Shown here piece by piece: positions 1 through 5,742 of a stretch of 52,239 bases of DNA. The stretch covers positions 1 through 52,239 of the forward strand of contig JAJYMC010000013.1 of the NCBI GenBank assembly GCA_021787335.1. Direction: 5' to 3'. Position 1 is the stretch's first letter. Each line of letters opens with the position of its first letter. This stretch comes from Bacillota bacterium (GTDB lineage: Bacteria > Bacillota > Sulfobacillia > JAJYWN01 > JAJZPE01). The translations under genes and the position numbers were made by a program. The notes beneath the pieces are model-generated. The model saw only the letters and a program-made list of their open reading frames with translations. It was not told the DNA's origin and made no database searches.

Positions 1-320
1 ATCTAGCTTCGCTGACGAACCTGAGAGGAACCAGGGTTGACCCGTTGATCGCCTTCGGAGGGACCTGAAGCAGCTTGGGCTGGCCATTGGCGGTCGCCTG
101 GGGGTTACTGAGCTGCAGTTTGACGAGCTTGTCGCCCTTGGTGGCAGATATCTCCTGGGTCTTTACGTCCTACGTGACGGTAGCGTCAAGAGCCTCGAAG
201 ATCGCCCTCAGGGGGACCAGGACCGTGCCCTTCTCGACCAGGGGTGGGACTGGGAAAGAGAGTTGCCGGCCATCGAGAAAGACCTTTATGTTACCGGCCC
301 CGGCCGCTTGGGCCGTCACG
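1..320 (-). pseudogene. Copper-amine-oxidase-N (stalk) domain protein, 3' part of IS-split gene
   Basis: Read on the minus strand, this is the continuation of the gene that starts at 3146 and is split by the IS21 element. It encodes a copper amine oxidase N-terminal (stalk) domain: KVFLDGRQL, then VPLRAIFEALDATVT, then a second copy of the VPLRFVSEA signature running off the window edge. Such domains occur in secreted or cell-surface proteins of Bacillota. Where the family normally has a Trp after ATVT, the codon is TAG (172-170), after which the frame stays open to the window edge. So the gene carries two lesions, the insertion and a nonsense codon. The domain assignment is from motif recognition; the full length is unknown because the 3' end lies outside. 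Confidence 0.8.
315..320. repeat. Target-site duplication, left copy (GTCACG)
   Basis: GTCACG directly abuts the TGCATATT left terminus and is repeated immediately after the right terminus. The size is within the usual IS21-family range. Confidence 0.85.
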
Positions 321-464
321 TGCATATTCCGGGGCAAGTCGACCACCCATTCCGGATAATCGCGACCACCCGTTCCGGTAAATCCCGACCGCTGGTTCCG
401 ATAAGTCCCGGCCACCGATTCCGGGAAGTCCCGACCACTCATTCCGATAAGTGCCGACCACTGG
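321..464. repeat. Left-end transposase-binding repeat array of the IS21 element
   Basis: About six degenerate units of ~23 bp, each approximating ATTCCGG-N-AARTCCCGACCAC, run inward from the left terminus. Multiple terminal repeats are typical of IS21 ends. Read on the minus strand they make a spurious open frame. Confidence 0.85.
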
Positions 465-623
465 GGCCGGGTTAGGGCACGGACCGGGCCGGACGATCAA
501 GACCGGCGAAGCGGCGCTGGACAACCGATGTCGCAGGGTTGACCCTTCCGCCACGGAATCCCTCGTGGAGCGTTCAAACCACGAGAGAGGTGGCGGAGGA
601 CTGTGGACAAGAGGAGGTTGTCT

Positions 624-2159
624 ATGCGCAAGGTGAAGGAGATTCTGAGGCTGCACTTTGAGCTGGGACTCCGGGTTCGCCAGATTGCCCGCAGTCTATC
701 GGTGTCCCACAGCACCGTCAGCGACCTTCTGGGCCGGGCCCAAGCGGCCGGCCTTACGTGGCCGTTGCCGGAGGGGCTTGACGAGGCGGCGCTCGAGGCC
801 CGGCTTTACACGGCGCCGGGGGGCCGCCCCCGCAACCCGGCCGAGCCGGACATGGAGTGGATCCACCGGGAGCTGCGCAGGAAGGGCGTCACGCTGCAGC
901 TCCTCTGGGCGGAGTACCGGCAGGCGTACCCAGACGGATACCAGTACAGCCAGTTCTGCGAGCGATACCGGAAATGGCGCGGCACGCTGGACATCGTGAT
1001 GCGTCAGACCCACCGGGCCGGCGAGAAGATGTTTGTGGACTATGCCGGCAAGACCGTCCCGGTGGTTGCCCCAACGACGGGTGAGGTCCGGGAGGCCCAG
1101 GTCTTCATCGCCGTCCTGGGGGCAAGCAATTACAGCTACGTCGAAGCCTCCTGGTCCCAGGAGCTCGGCCCGTGGATCGAGGCCCACTGTCGCGCCTTCG
1201 AGTTCTTCGGTGGCGTGCCGGAGATCCTGGTCCCCGATAACCTGAAGGGCGGCGTGGCCCGCGCCTGCCGCTACGAGCCGGACATCAACCCGACGTATCA
1301 AGAGATGGCCACCCACTATGGGACCGCGGTGATCCCGGCGCGGCCCAAGAAGCCGCGGGACAAGGCCAAGGTGGAAGTGGCCGTGCAGATCGTCGAGCGC
1401 TGGATCCTGGCGGTCTTCCGGAACCGGACCTTCTTCAGCCTGGACGAGCTGAACGAGGCCATTCGCCAGGAGCTCGATCGCCTCAACGACAAGCCCTTTC
1501 AAAAGCTGGAGGGGTCGCGGCGGTCGCTCTACCAGACCGTGGACAGGCCCGCCCTTAAGCCTCTTCCCCAGGAGCGCTTTGAACTGGCCGAGTGGAAGAA
1601 GGCCCGGGTGAACATCGATTACCACGTCGCCGTCGACGGCAACTACTATAGCGTTCCGTATCAGCTGGTACACAGGGAGGTTGACATCCGGCTCACGGCC
1701 TGGGTGGTGGAGGTGATTCACAAAGGGCGGCGGGTCGCGAGCCATGCGCGCACCTACGGCAAGGGCAAGTTCGTCACCGAGCCCGGGCACCGCCCGGCCT
1801 CGCACGCGAGGCACCTGGAGTGGACGCCCTCACGCCTCGTCACCTGGGCGGAGCGGGTCGGGCCGAACGCCGCCAGCCTGGTGCAGACCATCCTTGCCTC
1901 AAAGCCCCACCCGGAGCAGGGATATCGATCCTGCCTCGGCCTCATGCGCCTTGGATCGCGCTACAGCCCGGAGCGTTTGGAGGCCGCCGCCCAAAGGGCT
2001 CTGGCCCTTGGCGGCACCTCCTATCACAGCGTGAAATCCATCCTGGACAAGGGCCTCGATCAAGAGCCGCTCAGGCCACCGGTGAGCGCATCGCCCCTCC
2101 CCGGCCACGCCAACGTGCGCGGCCCCGGCTACTACGCCAAGAGGGAGGAAGCCATCTGA
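624..2159 (+). CDS. istA: IS21-family transposase IstA
   Basis: DDE transposase of 511 residues that cuts and joins the IS ends. An N-terminal helix-turn-helix is visible (LRVRQIARSLSVSHSTVSDL, residues ~14-33). The catalytic triad reads D139 (in MFVDYAG), D205 (in VPDN) and E251 (in KAKVEV), the IstA pattern. A C-terminal beta-rich region follows. The ATG at 624 is preferred over an upstream GTG at 603 because AGAGGAGG lies 7 nt before it. The stop overlaps the istB start by one base (TGATG), so the two are translationally coupled. The gene looks intact. Confidence 0.95.
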   Translation: MRKVKEILRLHFELGLRVRQIARSLSVSHSTVSDLLGRAQAAGLTWPLPEGLDEAALEARLYTAPGGRPRNPAEPDMEWIHRELRRKGVTLQLLWAEYRQAYPDGYQYSQFCERYRKWRGTLDIVMRQTHRAGEKMFVDYAGKTVPVVAPTTGEVREAQVFIAVLGASNYSYVEASWSQELGPWIEAHCRAFEFFGGVPEILVPDNLKGGVARACRYEPDINPTYQEMATHYGTAVIPARPKKPRDKAKVEVAVQIVERWILAVFRNRTFFSLDELNEAIRQELDRLNDKPFQKLEGSRRSLYQTVDRPALKPLPQERFELAEWKKARVNIDYHVAVDGNYYSVPYQLVHREVDIRLTAWVVEVIHKGRRVASHARTYGKGKFVTEPGHRPASHARHLEWTPSRLVTWAERVGPNAASLVQTILASKPHPEQGYRSCLGLMRLGSRYSPERLEAAAQRALALGGTSYHSVKSILDKGLDQEPLRPPVSASPLPGHANVRGPGYYAKREEAI

Positions 2160-2917
2160 TGCTCACCCAACCGATCCTTGAGAAGCTCCGTCAGATGAAA
2201 CTCTTGGGCCTGGCCGAGGCTTTCTCCTCTCAGTCCCAGCAGGTGGACGTCCAGGGCCTGTCCTTCGAGGAGCGCTTCGGCCTCCTGGTGGACCAGGAGT
2301 GGACCTACCGGCAGGACCGGCGGTTGGCCCGGCTGCTCAAGGAGGCTAGGCTCCGCCTCCCCGCCTGCCCGGAGGACATCGATTACCAACCGCCCCGCGG
2401 TTTGGACCGGGCCGTCATGCGCGCCCTGGCCGGGAGCCAGTGGCTCCGCGCACGGCAGAATGTGCTCATCGAGGGCCCCACGGGCGCCGGCAAGACCTTC
2501 ATCGCCTGCGCCCTGGCCAACGCGGCCTGCCGCCAGGGCTTCGCCGCCCGCTACTACCGGGTCCCGAGGCTGCTCTCGGACCTGGCCATCGCCAGAGGGG
2601 ACGGGTCCTACCCGAGGCTCCTGGCCAAGCTGGCCAGGACCGACCTCCTGGTGCTTGACGACTGGGCCCTCGCCCCATTCTCGCCGACCGACTGTCAGGA
2701 GATCCTCGAGGTTATCGAAGACCGGTGCCAGGCGAAGTCGACCATGATCGCCAGCCAGCTGCCGGTGGACGATTGGCACGCCGCCATCGGCGACCCCACC
2801 GTGGCCGACGCCATCCTCGACCGTCTGGTCCACAACGCTCACAAGATCAGCCTGAGGGGGGAGTCCATGCGGAAGGTGAAAAAGGGCCCACCGCCAATTG
2901 ATACCGGGGAGCAATGA
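2159..2917 (+). CDS. istB: IS21-family helper ATPase IstB
   Basis: AAA+ ATPase of 252 residues, related to DnaC/DnaA, that assists IstA in target selection and insertion. Walker A is GPTGAGKTF (residues ~105-113) and Walker B is LLVLDDW (~164-170). The N-terminal helical region begins LTQPILEKLRQMKLLGLAEA, as is typical for IstB. The start ATG overlaps the istA stop. The right-end repeat array begins ~26 bp after the stop. Length matches intact family members. Confidence 0.95.
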   Translation: MLTQPILEKLRQMKLLGLAEAFSSQSQQVDVQGLSFEERFGLLVDQEWTYRQDRRLARLLKEARLRLPACPEDIDYQPPRGLDRAVMRALAGSQWLRARQNVLIEGPTGAGKTFIACALANAACRQGFAARYYRVPRLLSDLAIARGDGSYPRLLAKLARTDLLVLDDWALAPFSPTDCQEILEVIEDRCQAKSTMIASQLPVDDWHAAIGDPTVADAILDRLVHNAHKISLRGESMRKVKKGPPPIDTGEQ

Positions 2918-2943
2918 CGAGAAGGTGCCAGCGTCGCTTCGCT

Positions 2944-3087
2944 CCGAGTGGTCGCGACTTTCCGGAACGAGTGGACGAGATTATCCGGAACAGATGGTCG
3001 CGATCGGCCGGACCAGGTGGACGAGATTACCCGGAATCACTGGACGACACTTTCCGGAATCACTGGTCGATTTCGCCGGAATACGCA
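2944..3087. repeat. Right-end transposase-binding repeat array of the IS21 element
   Basis: About six inverted versions of the left-end unit (GTGGTCGCGACTTTCCGGAA type), immediately after istB. The number and spacing of units mirror the left end. Confidence 0.85.
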
Positions 3088-3093
3088 GTCACG
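3088..3093. repeat. Target-site duplication, right copy (GTCACG)
   Basis: Second copy of GTCACG, directly after the ATACGCA right terminus. Removing the IS and one copy restores an open signal-peptide frame on the minus strand. Confidence 0.85.
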
Positions 3094-3146
3094 AGCGATA
3101 CAATTAGGCAGGCTAGTAGTAGGACGGCAAGGCTCCGATGGCGCAC
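3088..3146 (-). pseudogene. 5' end (signal peptide) of the IS-split stalk-domain gene
   Basis: Deleting the IS and one copy of the 6-bp duplication joins this piece in frame to the fragment at 1-320. It then reads as a GTG start at 3146, basic residues RHRS, a hydrophobic core AVLLLACLIVSLV and a TAQAAGA region like a signal-peptidase site, running straight into the stalk domain. A Shine-Dalgarno GGGAGG lies 8 nt upstream of the GTG. The clean in-frame rejoining supports both the gene call and the exact insertion point, which falls inside the signal peptide. Confidence 0.75.
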
Positions 3147-3477
3147 TGGATGCACCTCCCAGCACCCGACTTCTCCGGAGGTCGGCGAAGTCCTGCCCCA
3201 AGGTGGGCGGTTGAGCCCAGTTAGGTTTGATTTGGGACCCCGGATGTGGTATATTATGGTTTAGCTTGGTCCTCCAGCCGGGTTCGAATCCCGGAATCCC
3301 CATTACCGAAAACTGGCCGAGCTTGCTCCTTGTCCAGGCTCTGATCGCGGCCACTCATCAACTGGCCAACTGCCTAAAGGAGCTGATCGAAATGAAGAGC
3401 ATCATCTATGTCGTGGCCCTCATCACGGGGATACCAGGTGGGTGGAGTCAAGGTAGAGGGGCACGCACAAAATCGAA
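3147..3477. other. Intergenic stretch without a convincing gene
   Basis: Holds the upstream region of the split stalk gene and a tRNA 3'-half fragment (separate entry). On the plus strand an ATG at 3391 preceded by AAAGGAG could start a peptide MKSIIYVVALITGIPGGW, but that frame simply runs on through the downstream terminator, so I do not call it. Confidence 0.5.
3278..3302 (+). other. tRNA 3'-half fragment (T arm plus acceptor strand)
   Basis: CCGGG-TTCGAAT-CCCGG forms a perfect five-pair T arm with a canonical T loop, followed by AATCCCCA, a plausible 3' acceptor strand plus discriminator base. The expected 5' acceptor (GGGGATT) and D/anticodon arms are not present upstream, so this is not a complete tRNA. 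Such 3' ends are typical duplicated attachment sites left by integrases; that reading is an inference. Confidence 0.6.
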
Positions 3478-3500
3478 GGGGCCACCGTTAAGGTGGCCCC
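3478..3500 (-). terminator. Hairpin terminator downstream of the 73-aa hypothetical gene
   Basis: GGGGCCACC / GGTGGCCCC, a 9-bp stem with a five-base loop. On the minus strand it is followed by TTCGATTTT. Confidence 0.7.
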
Positions 3501-3526
3501 CTTCCTTTGGTCAAATATCACACCCG

Positions 3527-3748
3527 TCATTGCTGTTGGCACCAGCACCGATAACGGATGAGCAGTTTCTTGAGCTTCTGGAAAAGATCCGGATGGAAGC
3601 TGATGGAGGCGGGGTGGTCTGACACCAGGCTGTCAACGCCCAGCCCCTCGGGGCCAATAATGCGGATGACCTCAGCCGCTGGTTCATACCATACTTTGAC
3701 CGTGAACTCGATGGAGCATTCGTCCACGTTCTGCTGGGTGCTGGCCAA
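3527..3748 (-). CDS. Hypothetical 73-residue protein
   Basis: Not recognised. TTG start at 3748 with a strong GAGGGGGG ribosome-binding site 6 nt upstream. The sequence alternates polar and beta-like segments (IEFTVKVWYEPAAEVIRIIG) and ends in a basic, Cys-containing tail (LIRYRCWCQQQ). No signal peptide or membrane segment. A good terminator follows, supporting an independent transcription unit. It is island-borne and may belong to the Ubl or XRE/ImmA modules, but nothing proves that. Confidence 0.55.
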   Translation of the reverse strand: MASTQQNVDECSIEFTVKVWYEPAAEVIRIIGPEGLGVDSLVSDHPASISFHPDLFQKLKKLLIRYRCWCQQQ

Positions 3749-3957
3749 GGCTGCCCCCCCTCGCGGAATGGTATTGCTGGAATCTTCACTTCCTGCGCGC
3801 TAACCCCCTTCTAATGGTTTACAGAAGGGCCGCAAAACCGCGGCGACGAAAGGCCCAGTGAATGGACTTAGCGCCCTGAAGGGGCTGCCTGTCGTTAGCG
3901 GTGGCTTGTGGCTTTGGCGAGAGATGGGCTCCGGGTAGCCTCCCGAATCGTATGAAA

Positions 3958-3985
3958 GAAGCCCGTGACACCTGTCACGGGCTTC
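3958..3985 (-). terminator. Rho-independent terminator of the XRE/ImmA operon
   Basis: GAAGCCCGTGACA / TGTCACGGGCTTC, a perfect 13-bp stem with a two-base centre. On the minus strand it is followed by TTTCAT. It lies 30 nt past the immA-like stop codon. Confidence 0.85.
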
Positions 3986-4014
3986 CGCGTTTGAAGGGTT
4001 TGAAGAGCCGTCAT

Positions 4015-4539
4015 TCACGTGGAGAGGTGGTAACCGAGGTTCGTCAGTCGGAGTGTCATCGCCGTTTGGCTGACATCGTACTTGTCTGCCAGGTCCTCTA
4101 CGAGCTTGCGGGGATCGGCCTTCGACACGTCTCGGCTAATAAAAGAGTGAGGCATCAGGAGCTCAGCGGCGAATTTGTTGGCCTCAATCTCCTCAGGAAT
4201 CAGGCCTCTGGAGGAGGACTGGTCACGGGCAGCGACATTGTCGACGAAGATCGGTTTCCCGAGGGGTAGTGTCTTCCCCATGTGGAGTGTGAAGTGCCCC
4301 AGCTCATGGGCAATGGTGAACCGTTTCCGAACCGCGGCGTCAGTCTCATTCACCCCCAGAAAAACCTTCCCATCCTTTCGAACAATCAGACCCGATACGC
4401 CTGGGTCAAAACCCGACTCGACGATCTGGATCCCAAGCCGCTCCGCAATCTTCACAACGTCCACCGGTGGTCCTTTAAGACTGGGGCATCTGGCGAGTAG
4501 CTCCTCAGCTGTTTCCCGGATCCTCTTTGTCGGGATCAC
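4015..4539 (-). CDS. ImmA/IrrE-family zinc metallopeptidase
   Basis: 174-residue protein with the HEXXH zinc motif in FTIAHELGHFTLH (residues ~73-85), the ImmA/IrrE (COG2856) signature, and a downstream glutamate-rich segment EIEANKFAAELLMP that supplies the third ligand in this family. Relatives such as ImmA cleave or inactivate a partner XRE repressor, often in mobile elements and in response to DNA damage. Its ATG lies inside the 3' end of the upstream XRE gene (35-bp overlap), so the pair is translationally coupled. The likely substrate is the adjacent repressor (inference). Confidence 0.88.
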   Translation of the reverse strand: MIPTKRIRETAEELLARCPSLKGPPVDVVKIAERLGIQIVESGFDPGVSGLIVRKDGKVFLGVNETDAAVRKRFTIAHELGHFTLHMGKTLPLGKPIFVDNVAARDQSSSRGLIPEEIEANKFAAELLMPHSFISRDVSKADPRKLVEDLADKYDVSQTAMTLRLTNLGYHLST

Positions 4540-4858
4540 TTTGCGATGCCACTCCCTCCTTAATGGTAAGGCTGACCGCCCTCTTGAACTCGTAAGGTAG
4601 CTCCTTCAAGGCATCCTCGTAAACGCCCTTGCCCGAAGGCAGTAGGTCCTGAATGCTGACCGACAACACTCTGGCTATGGACCACAGCGTGAAGGCGAGG
4701 AACTTCTGGCGTCCCTTCTCAATGTTCGTTATGGACGTCCTTGTCAGGTTCACTCGGCCGGCTAAATCGCCTTGGCTTAACCGCGCCCGTTCCCTGTGAA
4801 AGCGGATGTGTTCCCCCACTTGATGGTAGAATTCCGCTTCGTCTGGTGCTTCCACCAA
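4505..4858 (-). CDS. XRE-family transcriptional repressor
   Basis: Cro/cI-type regulator of about 117 residues. The helix-turn-helix spans IRFHRERARLSQGDLAGRV through RTSITNIEKGRQK, followed by a helical stretch SIARVLSVSIQDLLP. An upstream in-frame ATG at 4888 lies before the -10 box, so it would not be transcribed. TTG 4858 (or GTG 4855) has an AAAGGGG ribosome site 5-8 nt upstream and fits the promoter. It overlaps the ImmA-like gene. A perfect 12-bp palindrome between its -35 and -10 boxes suggests autorepression. It may also control the divergent Ubl operon, although the same palindrome is not seen there. Confidence 0.88.
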   Translation of the reverse strand: MVEAPDEAEFYHQVGEHIRFHRERARLSQGDLAGRVNLTRTSITNIEKGRQKFLAFTLWSIARVLSVSIQDLLPSGKGVYEDALKELPYEFKRAVSLTIKEGVASQSDPDKEDPGNS

Positions 4859-4876
4859 GGCCACCCCTTTATTCAC

Positions 4877-4905
4877 ATTGTATTGCATGCAATGACATGT
4901 GTCAA
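4877..4905 (-). promoter_or_regulatory. SigA-type promoter of the XRE/ImmA operon
   Basis: Minus strand TTGACA (4905-4900), 17-bp spacer, TACAAT (4882-4877). Start of transcription would fall about 10-20 nt before the TTG/GTG start. Confidence 0.85.
4882..4893. promoter_or_regulatory. Palindromic operator candidate in the XRE promoter spacer
   Basis: ATTGCATGCAAT is a perfect 12-bp palindrome lying between the -35 and -10 elements, overlapping the last base of the -10. This is the classic place for an autoregulatory XRE binding site. Confidence 0.65.
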
Positions 4906-5134
4906 TAGGGCAAACATCTGCGACAGGGGATCAACGGCGCATCACCACGTTGTGGTCATAACTGCCCACTTTCTATCCTGCCACGCCCACACTGACGCCT
5001 ATTCGGTCCTTCGCCTGTCCGTGAGCAGAGCCAGTGTCAAACGGAGCCAAAACCTCATGAGACGCCTCTCCGACGGCGCGGACCTTCTCCCCGTTTGTTT
5101 GTGTCACTTACCGCTTTATCGGGTGGCCCGTTAT
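4906..5134. other. Divergent intergenic region, no gene seen
   Basis: Separates the XRE/ImmA and Ubl promoters. It holds one short inverted repeat, ACCAC-GTT-GTGGT (4944-4956), a possible regulator site. No convincing open frame with a ribosome site on either strand. Confidence 0.5.
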
Positions 5135-5163
5135 TTGACACCAATCGGGGCTACTGGTATAAT
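5135..5163 (+). promoter_or_regulatory. Perfect-consensus SigA promoter of the Ubl/JAB-E1 operon
   Basis: TTGACA (5135-5140), 17-bp spacer, TATAAT (5158-5163): both hexamers and the spacing match consensus exactly. It predicts a ~200-nt leader before the Ubl start codon. Confidence 0.9.
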
Positions 5164-5336
5164 TATAGCCAGAACCGGTTGTCGGCAAGCCGGGAGGTGT
5201 CGAAGATAGCCCGTCCACCACCAAGAGAGAAAGTTTGAAGGGGCAACCGCTGGCAGCAGTCACCCCTTCGCGAAAAGCCAAGCCCGGTCATTGGACTGGC
5301 CCTTGGAGGGTAGTTTTCTACCCTTGCGGGTCAAGT

Positions 5337-5359
5337 CCTCCTCGAAAAGAAAAAGGAGG
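5337..5359 (+). promoter_or_regulatory. Possible Shine-Dalgarno-sequestering hairpin in the Ubl leader
   Basis: CCTCCT (5337-5342) can pair fully with the Ubl ribosome site AGGAGG (5354-5359) across an A-rich 11-nt loop. If formed it would hide the ribosome site from initiation. Six G-C-rich pairs are seen; function is inferred. Confidence 0.45.
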
Positions 5360-5369
5360 CAAAGAACCG

Positions 5370-5666
5370 ATGGAAGAGCTTCATGGTAACTCGGCCGAGA
5401 TCAACCTTTTGGTGCTCCTCGTTGGGCGGCAGCCCGCACACCGCAAGGCCATGCCCCAGGACAGCATCAAGGACGTTGTCGATAGGGCTATAAGCGATCT
5501 GAGCTTCACTCCCCCGCAAGGGCAGCGGAGTGTCACCTGGGACCACCACGGCGACGGCAAGGTGGTCAGCAAGACCCTGGATAAGGAATCTTTCACTCTG
5601 GCGGAACTGGGCGTCAAGGATGGAGACCAGCTGGGTGTGGCCTGGCCGGCCGGGAACGGCCAGTAA
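5370..5666 (+). CDS. Ubiquitin-like beta-grasp protein (98 aa)
   Basis: Small protein with a beta-grasp pattern: strand INLLVLLVGRQ (residues ~11-21), an amphipathic helix DSIKDVVDRAISDL, a strand with RSVTWDH, and a terminal ELGVKDGDQLGVAW strand. This resembles YukD/TmoB-like bacterial ubiquitin relatives. The C-terminus is WPAGNGQ, not Gly-Gly, so it may need trimming (for example after Gly95) or deamidation of the last Gln before activation; this is inference. The ATG at 5370 is chosen over in-frame upstream starts because AGGAGG lies 10 nt before it. It is followed after a hairpin by the JAB-E1 gene, which would process and activate it. Confidence 0.7.
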   Translation: MEELHGNSAEINLLVLLVGRQPAHRKAMPQDSIKDVVDRAISDLSFTPPQGQRSVTWDHHGDGKVVSKTLDKESFTLAELGVKDGDQLGVAWPAGNGQ

Positions 5667-5672
5667 GTCTGG

Positions 5673-5700
5673 GCCGTGGGGGCCGCAAGGCCCCCACGGC
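5673..5700 (+). terminator. Strong hairpin between the Ubl and JAB-E1 genes
   Basis: GCCGTGGGGGCC-GCAA-GGCCCCCACGGC: 12 perfect pairs closed by a GNRA tetraloop and followed by TTTAACT. The short U run suggests partial termination or 3' end protection, giving more Ubl mRNA than enzyme mRNA. Confidence 0.6.
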
Positions 5701-5742
5701 TTTAACTAGAGGTGATGACCTACGTTATGCGATCGTTTCACG

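Larger units (their letters stand above)
321..3087 (+). mobile_element. IS21-family insertion sequence, complete, 2767 bp
   Basis: The element begins TGCATATTCCGG and ends in the inverted counterpart (TGCGTATTCCGG on the minus strand), so the termini are TG...CA as in the IS21 family. It is flanked by a direct repeat GTCACG (315-320 and 3088-3093), a 6-bp target duplication. It contains istA and istB with overlapping stop and start, and both ends carry arrays of about six ~23-bp repeats, the expected transposase-binding sites. All parts look intact, so the copy may be recent and active. Confidence 0.93.

Noticed and set aside
321-464. CRISPR-like or iteron array
   Set aside because: The mirrored array at the other end plus istAB and a target duplication identify it as IS21 terminal repeats.
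3240-3305. Complete tRNA gene
   Set aside because: Only the T arm and 3' acceptor strand can be folded; no matching 5' acceptor, D arm or anticodon arm.
3527-3748. E2-like conjugating enzyme for the Ubl module
   Set aside because: Too short and lacks an E2 catalytic Cys context; left as hypothetical.
5235-5369. 45-residue N-terminal extension of the Ubl protein
   Set aside because: The frame is open but the clear ribosome site is just before ATG 5370, and the extension has no beta-grasp character.
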